A stretch of 64,000 nt of DNA from Quatrionicoccus australiensis (lineage in GTDB: Bacteria > Pseudomonadota > Gammaproteobacteria > Burkholderiales > Rhodocyclaceae): positions 4,030,001 through 4,094,000 of the forward strand of contig NZ_CP075188.1 of assembly GCF_020510525.1 (NCBI RefSeq). Reading direction: 5' to 3'. Made by a program: the position numbers and the translations under genes. Positions 29,335 through 37,451 of this stretch are shown piece after piece. The notes beneath the pieces were generated by a model. The model searched no databases and was not told where the DNA came from. It worked only from the letters and a program-made list of their open reading frames with translations. Numbering within the stretch: the first letter of the stretch is position 1; each line of letters starts with the position of its first letter.

Positions 29335-30162
29335 ATGCTTGCCAGAAAAATATTCGGGCTGCTGCTTCTGTCGGCCAGCCTTTTTGCCTCCATCGCCCAC
29401 GCCCAGGGCAGCAGCTTCAAGATCGGTATCGCCCCGCACACCAGCGCCCGCGTCATTCTCGAAATGTACCAGCCGCTGCGCCTGCATCTCGAGCGCACCC
29501 TGGGTCAGCCGGTCGACATCCAGACCGCCCCCGATTTCACTGAGTTCGGCCGCCGGGCACTGAATCAGGAATACGATCTGGCAATCACCACCGGGCACCA
29601 GGCCCGCCTCTTCCAGACCGATGCCGGCTATCTGCCGCTGCTCACCTACAAGGCCGAGTTCAAGGCCGTCGCCCTGGTCACGAAGGACAGCAAGTACCGC
29701 AAGCCGGGCGACCTCAATGGCGCGACTGTGCTCGCCCTGTCGCCGTCGTCGCTGGTTTCGATGTGGGGCGTGCGCTGGCTGAAAAGCAACAATATCAAGG
29801 AGTTGACCGTACGCTACGTATCGGCGGCCGACAGCGTCAGCCGCCAGGTACTGGCCGGCGACGCCGCGCTGGCCTTCACCTCGCTGGCCAACTTCCAGAA
29901 ACTCCCGGCCGAGCAACAGGATGCCCTGCGCATCGTGGCGGAGAGCGAAGCCATGGCTGGCCGCATCTATTTGCTCAACAAGCGCCAGAGCAGTCAGCAG
30001 GCCAGGATAGATGCCGCGTTGTGGTCATTTGCCGGCTCGGAAGAGGGCCGGAAATATCTTGAGCAGAACAAGCTCGAAGGCTATCGCAAGCTGCGGCCGA
30101 AGGAACTCGAAGCGATGGAACCCTACGCGGCGGAAACCCGGCAGATTCTCAAGGGCAAATGA
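29335..30162 (+). CDS. PhnD-like periplasmic solute-binding protein
   Basis: The 275-residue product has a signal peptide ending IAHA and a phosphate/phosphonate-type (PhnD) binding fold: FKIGIAPHTSARVILEMYQP at the mature N-terminus and DLNGATVLALSPSSLVSMWG later. No permease or ATPase gene accompanies it. Its stop overlaps the start of a hybrid kinase (ATGA), so it probably serves as the ligand-binding partner of that sensor. The ligand is unknown. Confidence 0.85.
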   Translation: MLARKIFGLLLLSASLFASIAHAQGSSFKIGIAPHTSARVILEMYQPLRLHLERTLGQPVDIQTAPDFTEFGRRALNQEYDLAITTGHQARLFQTDAGYLPLLTYKAEFKAVALVTKDSKYRKPGDLNGATVLALSPSSLVSMWGVRWLKSNNIKELTVRYVSAADSVSRQVLAGDAALAFTSLANFQKLPAEQQDALRIVAESEAMAGRIYLLNKRQSSQQARIDAALWSFAGSEEGRKYLEQNKLEGYRKLRPKELEAMEPYAAETRQILKGK

Positions 30163-32072
30163 TGCATTTCCTCCCCCTGCGCACCGTCCGGGGAAAACTG
30201 CTGCTGCTGGCCATTGCCGTCGAAGCGCTGATGCTGACGCTGCTCGTCGCCAACAGCCTGCGCCTGCTCACTGACAACATGGGCACCCAGGCCAGGATAC
30301 ATGCCGAACAGATTGCGCCGGTGCTGATTGCCGCCATCGTCGCGCCACTCGCCCAGCGCGATTACGCCACCGTGCAGGCCGTGCTCGACGAGAGTTCGGC
30401 CGTCGATGGCATCGACTACCTTGCGGTCACCGATATCAGCGGCAAACGCCTGGCCAGCAGCGGCTGGCCGGCCGATCAGGAACTGCCGCTGCCGGACAAG
30501 GAATTCCATCTCTTCGACAATGAAAAGGCGTCGCCACGCTATGACGTGATGATTCCGGTCGACGCCTATGGCCAGAAACTCGCCATCCTGCATTTCGGCC
30601 TCAGTCTCAAGCAGATCATCCAGGCACATGGCCAGCTGTTCAAGCAGGGGGTCGGCATCGCCCTGCTTGAAATCATTCTCTCGGCCGGCCTGATGGCCTT
30701 GCTCGGTTATTTCCTGACCCGCCACCTGAGTGCCCTGACCGTCGCCAGCCGGGCGGTCGCCGCCGGCAACCTGACGCCACCGCCGGTACCGGAAGGCGAT
30801 GACGAGGTCGGGCATCTGGGTGCCACCTTCAATGCAATGTCGCGCGCCATCGCCGAACGGATTCGCGAGCTGACCGAAGCGCGCGACGAGGAAAAGCGCC
30901 TGGCCCAGGCCGCCGAGGCCGGCGCCCGGGAAAAGACCGCCTTCCTGGCCACCGTCAGCCACGAAATCCGCACGCCGATGAACGGCATTCTCGGCATGAC
31001 CGATTTGGCCCTGTCTACCGAGTTGACCGCCGAGCAGCGCGAATACCTGACCTGGGTCAAGCTCTCCGGCGAAAGCCTGATGCGCGTGCTCAACGACATC
31101 CTCGACTTCTCCAAGATCGATGCCGGCCAGCTCAGCCTGGAAAAAGTCCCGCTCAATCTGCCCGCAATGCTCGACAGCATGGTCGGCATCTACTCGGCCC
31201 AGGCCAGCGAAAAAGGCCTGACCCTGAGCTGGCAGGCTGCCCCTGACTTGCCCGCCCAGATCGTCAGCGACCCGGTCCGCCTGCGCCAGATTCTCAGCAA
31301 TCTCGTCGCCAACGCGCTCAAATTCACCGAGCACGGCAGTGTCAGCATCCGGGTCAGCGCCGAGCCGCTGGCAACGGTCGACGCCCTGAAACTGCACTTT
31401 TCCGTCGTCGATACCGGGATCGGCATCCCGTCCGACAAACTGGAAATGATCTTTGCCCCGTTTTCCCAGGCGGAGAGCTCAACCACGCGCAAGTACGGCG
31501 GCACCGGCCTCGGCCTGGCAATTGTCAGCCGTCTGGTCAAGTTGCTCGGCGGCGAGATCAATGTCGTCAGCCAGCCCGGCCAGGGCAGCACTTTCAGCTT
31601 CTCGATCAACTGCCGGATGAGCGAAACACCACACGCCAGGGCCAGTGCCCCGGCCAGCACGCCGGTCCCGGACAACAGCCTGGCCGGCAAGAAAATCCTG
31701 CTCGTCGAAGACACACCGGTCAACCAGATTCTCGGCCGGAAATTGCTCGCCAAGTTCGGCTGTGAGGTTACCCTTGCCGAAGACGGGCTGCAGGCGCTGG
31801 CCGCCTGCGCCACCGCGGATTTCGACCTGGCCCTGATGGACATGCAGATGCCCAATATGGACGGCCTCGAAGCAACCCGCCAGCTACGTGCGCGCGAACG
31901 CGAATCCGGCCGGCCACGCCTGCCGATCATTGCACTCACCGCCAATGCCATGAGTGCCGACCGCGACAACTGCCTGGCGGCCGGCATGGACGATTTCATC
32001 GCCAAGCCCTTCCGCGCCGACAGCATGCTGGAAGTCATCCGCCGCCATTGCTTGCCGGAAAACCCGGCATAA
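30159..32072 (+). CDS. Hybrid sensor histidine kinase with C-terminal receiver
   Basis: The 637-residue product has a membrane helix (about 13-37), a periplasmic region (about 38-163), a second helix (about 164-187) and a HAMP segment. HisKA follows with the phosphorylated His268 in FLATVSHEIRTPMNG, then an ATPase domain with N-box LVANALKF, G1 VDTGIGIP and G2 YGGTGLGLAI, and a receiver with Asp561 in LMDMQMPNMDG. No HPt or output regulator is adjacent, so downstream partners are elsewhere. It is translationally coupled to the PhnD-like gene. Confidence 0.93.
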   Translation: MMHFLPLRTVRGKLLLLAIAVEALMLTLLVANSLRLLTDNMGTQARIHAEQIAPVLIAAIVAPLAQRDYATVQAVLDESSAVDGIDYLAVTDISGKRLASSGWPADQELPLPDKEFHLFDNEKASPRYDVMIPVDAYGQKLAILHFGLSLKQIIQAHGQLFKQGVGIALLEIILSAGLMALLGYFLTRHLSALTVASRAVAAGNLTPPPVPEGDDEVGHLGATFNAMSRAIAERIRELTEARDEEKRLAQAAEAGAREKTAFLATVSHEIRTPMNGILGMTDLALSTELTAEQREYLTWVKLSGESLMRVLNDILDFSKIDAGQLSLEKVPLNLPAMLDSMVGIYSAQASEKGLTLSWQAAPDLPAQIVSDPVRLRQILSNLVANALKFTEHGSVSIRVSAEPLATVDALKLHFSVVDTGIGIPSDKLEMIFAPFSQAESSTTRKYGGTGLGLAIVSRLVKLLGGEINVVSQPGQGSTFSFSINCRMSETPHARASAPASTPVPDNSLAGKKILLVEDTPVNQILGRKLLAKFGCEVTLAEDGLQALAACATADFDLALMDMQMPNMDGLEATRQLRARERESGRPRLPIIALTANAMSADRDNCLAAGMDDFIAKPFRADSMLEVIRRHCLPENPA

Positions 32073-32085
32073 GCAGGGATCGCCA

Positions 32086-32098
32086 GCGGTCAACGTGC
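32086..32098 (-). repeat. GTTGACCGCTGGC word at the exbD stop codon
   Basis: Read on the minus strand, the TGA of the word is the exbD stop codon. It is the same 13-base word as at 4050 and 35481; boundaries here may be off by one or two bases. Confidence 0.55.
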
Positions 32099-32500
32099 CG
32101 GATCGGTCAGAAATGCAATCTTGACGATGTGGGCACGCTGCGCCGCGGCCATCACGTCGGCCACCTTTTCGTAGCGCACGCCGCGATCGGCGCGCAGGTG
32201 CAGCTCGGGCTGGCGCGCGCTGGCTTCGGCAAAGCGCGCATCGAGATCGGCCCGCGCGATGGCGGCGCCGTCCCAGAAGATATTGCCGTCGGCGTCGATC
32301 GCCAGCTGGATGACGACTGGCTTGTCTTCGAGCTTGGTCGCGCTGACCTGTGGCAGGTCGATCGGCACCGCCTGGTGGAAGAGCGGTGCGGTGATGATGA
32401 AGATGACGAGCAGGACGAGCATCACGTCGACCAGCGGCGTCGTGTTGATCTCGGCCATCGGCTGGCCGCTGCTGCTCTCGTCGAAACTGCCGAAAGCCAT
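32090..32500 (-). CDS. exbD: ExbD/TolR-family biopolymer transport protein
   Basis: The 136-residue product has the membrane helix PLVDVMLVLLVIFIITAPLF, with the protonatable Asp in LVDVML. It works with ExbB to energise TonB. It starts three bases after exbB. The different neighbours and the pairing with tonB set it apart from the tolQR genes of this window. Confidence 0.9.
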   Translation of the reverse strand: MAFGSFDESSSGQPMAEINTTPLVDVMLVLLVIFIITAPLFHQAVPIDLPQVSATKLEDKPVVIQLAIDADGNIFWDGAAIARADLDARFAEASARQPELHLRADRGVRYEKVADVMAAAQRAHIVKIAFLTDPAR

Positions 32501-32503
32501 GGC

Positions 32504-33238
32504 TCAGCCCTGCCGGTTGCCGCGCGCGGCGTCGAGACTGACCAGATTGGCATTGCCGCCAACGCGCACGCCGGTGGTCAGGTAGGCATGCAGGTCGTGC
32601 GCGAAACCGTCGAGCTGCACGGCGACCAGGCGATTGGCGCGGGTAAAGGCATTGTAGGCAAGCACCGCCGGAATCGCGACGAAGAGGCCAGCCGCGGTCA
32701 TGATCAGCGCCTCGCCGACCGGCCCGGCGACCTTGTCGAGTACCACCTGCGTCGCGCCGGAGAGGCTGACCAGAGCGTGGTAGATGCCCCACACCGTGCC
32801 GAACAGGCCGATGAAGGGCGCGGTTGATCCGACCGAGGCGAGGAAGGTCAGGCCGCGCTCGTTGCGGGCCTGGGTATTGACGATGTGCGAGCGCATCGCG
32901 CGCGTCACGAACTCGCTGGCATTGACGCCGGCACCGATGCCGCGCGCCGCATTCTGCTGGTGCGCCTGGGCGGCATGTGCGCCAGTCAGCGCCAGACCGG
33001 AAAACACGCCGGAGACATCGTCGCGACGCAAGCCTTCGAGTGCCTCGGGCAGGGAATCGGCATTCCAGAACCCGGTCAGCGCCCGCTCCTGTAGACGCGA
33101 GGCGCGCCACAAGGAGAGCAGCTTGCTGACAATCACCGACCAGGAAGCCAGCGAGAGCAGGGCGAGAATGACTGCCGTGGTGTGGGTGACCAGATCGCCT
33201 TGACCCCAGAAGTGGGCCAGGCCCATTTGCGATTCCAT
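32504..33238 (-). CDS. exbB: ExbB/TolQ-family (MotA-like) proton channel protein
   Basis: The 244-residue product has three membrane spans, including TAVILALLSLASWSVIVSKL near the N-terminus and the pair LTFLASVGSTAPFIGLFGTV and EALIMTAAGLFVAIPAVLAY. It forms the inner-membrane motor with ExbD and lies 13 bases after tonB. Confidence 0.9.
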   Translation of the reverse strand: MESQMGLAHFWGQGDLVTHTTAVILALLSLASWSVIVSKLLSLWRASRLQERALTGFWNADSLPEALEGLRRDDVSGVFSGLALTGAHAAQAHQQNAARGIGAGVNASEFVTRAMRSHIVNTQARNERGLTFLASVGSTAPFIGLFGTVWGIYHALVSLSGATQVVLDKVAGPVGEALIMTAAGLFVAIPAVLAYNAFTRANRLVAVQLDGFAHDLHAYLTTGVRVGGNANLVSLDAARGNRQG

Positions 33239-33251
33239 ATTTGTCCTTTCC

Positions 33252-33932
33252 TTATTCGAGCGCGAAGGTGACCGGCACGATCACCGAGGATTCAACCGCT
33301 TCATCGCCGCGCCGGGCCGGCACGAAGCGCCAGCGCGTCACGGCATCCAGGGCCGCCGTATCGAGACGGCTGAAACCGCTGGAACGTGAGACTGCCACCT
33401 CCAGCGCCGCGCCCTGCGGGCTGACCCGGACCTTCAACAAAACCTTGCCCTCTTCGCCATTGCGCCGCGAAATCGCCGGGTATGCCGGCTTCGGGTTATG
33501 CAGGTAATCGGCATCGAAACGGGCCGCGACGACGGCGACCGGCGCCGGCGGTGCAATCGCCGGCGGGGCGGGCGGGGCCGGTGGCTGCGGCGCGACAACA
33601 AAGGTCGCCGGCGCTGCCATCGGCGTTTCGACAGCAAGGACCGGCGCCGCCTGCACCGGCTTGTGTACCTGCGGCACCGCCTTCGGTGGCGGCGGCAAGG
33701 GCCGGGCCGGCAGATCCGGCTTGCGCTCCTCAAGCATGGGCAGCAGGCGGACGCTGATGCTGGTCGGCAGTTCGACCAGTTCGTTCTTCACCGAAACATA
33801 AAGCGCCGCGTAGAGCAGCAGCAGATGCAGCGCCAGCACGACCAGCCCGTTGATCAGGCGCTCGCCGAGCGTCGCCTTGACTTCGGAACGATCCAGCGGG
33901 GGCAGCGAAACGGCAGTCACAGTAGAGGGCAA
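33252..33932 (-). CDS. tonB: TonB-family energy-transducing protein
   Basis: The 226-residue product has an N-terminal membrane helix (about residues 28-47), a Pro-rich periplasmic linker (about 75-135) and a C-terminal TonB domain: PAYPAISRRNGEEGKVLLKV, SSGFSRLDTAALDAVTRWRF. It transfers energy to outer-membrane receptors. No TonB-dependent receptor is in the window and I saw no clear Fur box in the 260-base divergent region, so iron control is not shown. Confidence 0.9.
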   Translation of the reverse strand: MPSTVTAVSLPPLDRSEVKATLGERLINGLVVLALHLLLLYAALYVSVKNELVELPTSISVRLLPMLEERKPDLPARPLPPPPKAVPQVHKPVQAAPVLAVETPMAAPATFVVAPQPPAPPAPPAIAPPAPVAVVAARFDADYLHNPKPAYPAISRRNGEEGKVLLKVRVSPQGAALEVAVSRSSGFSRLDTAALDAVTRWRFVPARRGDEAVESSVIVPVTFALE

Positions 33933-34192
33933 TCGGTGAAATGGACAAAACCCGCGAAAAACAGGGGTTTGGGGTGCGCGAATTCTAAGGCTTGGGGCAG
34001 GAGATGCAAGTGTGGCAAATTGTCGCAGAAAGTGGCGCCATCAAGCTGATTTGCCCTTAATCAATTGTCTTGGCTTTGCGCACCCACCGGCTCATACTTC
34101 CCGGATATCGACCGACTGGCAATAGCGGCCGAAAACCGCGAATCGGCGGCCGTTACGACCGATGTGAGCGCGGAGATCCGAAGAGAAAAGAC

Positions 34193-35485
34193 ATGCAGAA
34201 CACGCCGCATTACATCGAAAAAATTGTCGCCCTGTCGCAAAGACACCCGGTCGTCACGGTGCGCCCGGTGCACGCCGAGAATGGCATCAAGCTGATCAAC
34301 TCCGGCGTACACATTTCAGACTCCTTGTACGACAAGCTGGTCAATCACAAACTGCTGCTCCCTCTTGATGAATGCCTGTCGGTCGACAACGCGGTCAGTG
34401 CCGATTCCATCGCCGAGACGATTGCAAACCTGATCGATGAAACGGCCTTCGGCGAACTACTCTGCAGCAGCAGCGAAAAGACAAAGCTGGTCGATATTTT
34501 TGCCCGTCTGCCGATCAATCCCGTGCTCGCCTTCAAGTTGACCGTCGCCAGGGAAGAAGCCCCGAAAATCTATCGGCACAGCCTCGAGGTGGCACTCTGT
34601 GCCGCCGTGCTCGCCATGCATACACACGCGCCACAGCATGAAATCACCAATGCGGCAGCAAGCGGACTCTTTCACGACATCGGCCTGCTTCACATCAATT
34701 CGGAGTTTCTCGATGCGGAGCATTCCCTCACCGACCAGGAACGGCATCACATCTATGCTCACCCGGTGCTCGCCCATCTGGTGCTCGAGCGTTTTCCGGA
34801 GTGGGCGCAGGAAGTCGGCCGGGCCGTGCTCGAACATCATGAGCGGCTTGACGCCAGCGGTTACCCGCGTGGCCTTGACGCCTGCGAAATCAGCACGCTC
34901 GGCCAACTACTGGCAGTAGCCGAGCTTGCCGCGACCTTGATCTCGGGCAAGAGCGGCACACCGGCGCCGGAAGACATCCGCGTCATCCTGCGCCTGAACC
35001 AGGGCAAGCTCAACCATCAGTTCGCCAATGTCCTGATTGCCCGCTTCCTGCCGGAAAGCACTGCCCGGCAGCCGCAAACCTATGGCCAGACCCTGTCCAG
35101 CCTGGTCGAGATATCGACCAGCATCCAGGACTGGCAGTCGATTGCCCGCCTCCATGGCGAGCATGAAATCGTCATGCTGATCAGTCAGCGCATCGAACGC
35201 CTGGAAAGAGATCTGGCCGACTTGGGCGTCGACCTGCAATTCTGGGGAATGATCGATACCGGCCTGCATGAGGACGGCTCCTCCCTGCACGAACTGGCCA
35301 TGGCTGCCCAGGAGGGACGCTGGCAGTTGCGCGCCATTGCCCAGGAAATTCACCGCCTGTGGACGACGCTGTCGCCCATTCACCCGCTGGCCCGCGAAAG
35401 TATCTGGGCCTGGTCGCAGCGCGCCGACCGTCCGCCCCAGGCAACACTCGAAGCCCGGGCAAAACAGGCCCAGGCCACCGGTTGA
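34193..35485 (+). CDS. HD-GYP-type c-di-GMP phosphodiesterase-like protein
   Basis: The 430-residue product has an uncharacterised N-terminal region (about 1-120) and an HD-GYP domain (about 122-270): His129, the HD pair at 161-162 (GLFHDIGLL), His190, the HHE triplet at 215-217 and GYP at 223-225. The consensus DGxGYP reads DASGYP, so one Gly is replaced. The key metal ligands and GYP remain, so activity is possible. The C-terminal 160 residues are helical with no family I recognise. Its stop lies in the GTTGACCGCTGGC word. Confidence 0.82.
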   Translation: MQNTPHYIEKIVALSQRHPVVTVRPVHAENGIKLINSGVHISDSLYDKLVNHKLLLPLDECLSVDNAVSADSIAETIANLIDETAFGELLCSSSEKTKLVDIFARLPINPVLAFKLTVAREEAPKIYRHSLEVALCAAVLAMHTHAPQHEITNAAASGLFHDIGLLHINSEFLDAEHSLTDQERHHIYAHPVLAHLVLERFPEWAQEVGRAVLEHHERLDASGYPRGLDACEISTLGQLLAVAELAATLISGKSGTPAPEDIRVILRLNQGKLNHQFANVLIARFLPESTARQPQTYGQTLSSLVEISTSIQDWQSIARLHGEHEIVMLISQRIERLERDLADLGVDLQFWGMIDTGLHEDGSSLHELAMAAQEGRWQLRAIAQEIHRLWTTLSPIHPLARESIWAWSQRADRPPQATLEARAKQAQATG

Positions 35486-35493
35486 CCGCTGGC
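35481..35493 (+). repeat. GTTGACCGCTGGC word at the HD-GYP stop codon
   Basis: The word is exact, and its TGA (35483-35485) is the stop codon of the HD-GYP gene. It continues into the 3' border of the convergent riboflavin synthase gene. Confidence 0.6.
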
Positions 35494-35495
35494 GC

Positions 35496-36092
35496 TCAGT
35501 CCGCCTTGTCGGCGCTGAGCAGACGCTCGCAGTAGCGGGCGAGCAGGTCGATCTCGAGATTGACCCGGCTGCCGGCCTGCAGGTATTGCAGCGTGGTGTT
35601 TTCCAGCGTGTGCGGGATCAGGTTGATGGTGAAATCGGTGCCATTCACGTCATTGGTGGTCAGGCTGGTGCCGTTGACGGTGATCGAACCCTTGCGCGCG
35701 ATGAACTTCGCGATGTCCTTCGGGGCGCGGATTTCGAGCAGGCGGTTGTCGCCGACCGGATCGAAGCGCAGCACTTCGCCGACGCCATCGACGTGGCCGG
35801 AAACCAGGTGACCGCCGATGACGTCGTTCAAACGCAGGGCTTTTTCCAGGTTGACCGGACCGGGCGCATCCAGACCGACGGTGCAGGACAAGGTTTCGGG
35901 CGAGACATCGACCATGAATTGACTGCCTTCGCGGGCAACCACGGTCAGGCAGACGCCGTTGTGGGCGATCGAGTCGCCGAGCTGAACTTCGCCGATATCG
36001 AGCTTGCCGGCGTCGACGGTCAGGCGGTAGCCGACTTCGCGCGGCGTCAGATGGGTGATGCGGCCAACCGCCGCGATGATTCCAGAGAACAT
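35496..36092 (-). CDS. ribE: Riboflavin synthase alpha subunit
   Basis: The enzyme dismutates two 6,7-dimethyl-8-ribityllumazine molecules into riboflavin. The 198-residue product has two lumazine-binding repeats: MFSGIIAAVGRI and VQLGDSIAHNGVCLTVV in the first, and LNDVIGGHLVSGHVDGVGEV and GSITVNGTSLTTNDV in the second. I chose ATG 36092 because MFSGII is the conserved N-terminus. No FMN riboswitch is visible upstream. Confidence 0.95.
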   Translation of the reverse strand: MFSGIIAAVGRITHLTPREVGYRLTVDAGKLDIGEVQLGDSIAHNGVCLTVVAREGSQFMVDVSPETLSCTVGLDAPGPVNLEKALRLNDVIGGHLVSGHVDGVGEVLRFDPVGDNRLLEIRAPKDIAKFIARKGSITVNGTSLTTNDVNGTDFTINLIPHTLENTTLQYLQAGSRVNLEIDLLARYCERLLSADKAD

Positions 36093-36149
36093 GGCAGAAC
36101 CTGTTGTGCAGAAAACGCTGACTTTAGCATGAGGCATGGCCTGGACGAC

Positions 36150-36178
36150 TTGCGGGAAAAGCCGGCAGGGCATACTGT
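36150..36178 (+). promoter_or_regulatory. Sigma-70-type promoter candidate for the ABC operon
   Basis: TTGCGG (36150-36155) and TACTGT (36173-36178) are spaced by 17 bases, about 40 bases before the first binding-protein gene. Confidence 0.4.
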
Positions 36179-36217
36179 TTTCACCTTTGCAGAATCAATT
36201 CACTATAGGGAGACAAA

Positions 36218-37357
36218 ATGAAGCAAAAATTGCTCGCCACGCTGCTCGCCGCATTCGCCGCCAACGCCCTGGCCGACATCAATGTCGGCGTGACCCTGTC
36301 GGCCACCGGGCCGGCCGCTTCGCTCGGCATTCCGGAAAAGAACACCATCGAGCTGCTGCCGAAAACCATCGCCGGTCAGAAGGTCAACTACATCGTGCTC
36401 GACGATGCTTCCGATACGACCACGGCGGTCAAAAACACGAAAAAGCTGATCAGCGAGAGCCGGGTCGATATCGTGATCGGTTCGACGACGACGCCCAATG
36501 CGCTGGCCATGATCGACGTCGCCGCCGAAAACGAGACGCCGATGATCGCGCTCGCCGCCTCGGCACGCATCGTCGAACCGATGGACGACAAGCGGCGCTG
36601 GGTGTTCAAGACGCCACAGAACGATGCACAGATGTCCACCGCGATCATCGAGCACATGACCAGCAACAACGCGAAGAGCGTCGCCTACATCGGCTTTTCC
36701 GACGCCTACGGCGAAGGCTGGTGGAACGAATTCTCCAAGCTGGCCGAAGTGCGCAAGCTCAAGCTGGTCGGCAACGAGCGCTTCAACCGCACCGACACCA
36801 GCGTCACCGGCCAGGTCCTCAAGCTGCTTGCCGCCAAGCCGGACGCCATCCTGATCGGCGGCGCCGGCACGCCGGCCGCGCTGCCGCAGAAGTCGCTCAA
36901 GGAAAAGGGATTCAAGGGCCTGATCTACCAGACGCACGGCGTCGCCAACAACGACTTCCTGCGCGTCTGCGGCAAGGATTGCGAAGGCACCGTGCTGCCG
37001 ACCGGCCCGGTGCTGGTTGCGGCGCAACTGCCGGCCGACAACCCGGTCAAGAAAGCCGCCAGCGAATATGTCAGCAAGTACGAAGCCGTGCATGGCAAGG
37101 GCAGTATCAGCGCCTTCGGCGGCTATGCCTGGGATGCCGGCCTGCTGCTCGGCAATGCCATTCCCGCGGCACTGAAAAAGGCCCAGCCGGGCAGCCGCGA
37201 GTTCCGCCTGGCGCTGCGCGATGCGCTGGAAGCAACGAAGAACCTGCCGGCTGCGCACGGCGTCTTCAACATGAGTCCGACCGATCACCTCGGCTTTGAC
37301 CAGCGCGCCCGCGTCATGGTCAACATCCAGGACGGCGCCTGGAAGCTGGCTAAATAG
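36218..37357 (+). CDS. Branched-chain amino-acid-type ABC transporter binding protein 1
   Basis: The 379-residue product has a 19-residue signal peptide ending NALA and a type I periplasmic-binding fold: DINVGVTLSATGPAASLGIP at the mature N-terminus, VIGSTTTPNALAM, and GFSDAYGEGWWNEF. It is a tandem paralogue, of equal length, of the next gene. It has a Cys pair (LRVCGKDCEG) where the paralogue has Gly and Val; this may form a disulfide. GGGAGA just upstream is the ribosome-binding site. The substrate is not shown; aromatic acids, short-chain amides and urea are also carried by this family. Confidence 0.92.
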   Translation: MKQKLLATLLAAFAANALADINVGVTLSATGPAASLGIPEKNTIELLPKTIAGQKVNYIVLDDASDTTTAVKNTKKLISESRVDIVIGSTTTPNALAMIDVAAENETPMIALAASARIVEPMDDKRRWVFKTPQNDAQMSTAIIEHMTSNNAKSVAYIGFSDAYGEGWWNEFSKLAEVRKLKLVGNERFNRTDTSVTGQVLKLLAAKPDAILIGGAGTPAALPQKSLKEKGFKGLIYQTHGVANNDFLRVCGKDCEGTVLPTGPVLVAAQLPADNPVKKAASEYVSKYEAVHGKGSISAFGGYAWDAGLLLGNAIPAALKKAQPGSREFRLALRDALEATKNLPAAHGVFNMSPTDHLGFDQRARVMVNIQDGAWKLAK

Positions 37358-37379
37358 CAACGACTATCTCCGCCAAGGC

Positions 37380-37403
37380 GCGGCCGGGCAGGAGTCCGGC
37401 CGC
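37380..37403 (+). other. Stem-loop between the two binding-protein genes
   Basis: A perfect 8-bp stem GCGGCCGG/CCGGCCGC has an 8-base loop. No T-run follows, so it is more likely an mRNA stabiliser or processing site than a terminator. Confidence 0.5.
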
Positions 37404-37451
37404 TACCGTGTTAAAATTTCGTCTTTTCGACATCCGTCCATGGAGCAAATC

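Noticed and set aside
33933..34192. Fur box upstream of tonB
   Set aside because: The 260-base divergent region has no 19-bp match to the Fur consensus that I could see.
36093..36217. FMN riboswitch before the riboflavin synthase gene
   Set aside because: The region is only about 125 bases, is shared with the divergent ABC operon, and shows none of the conserved RFN stems.
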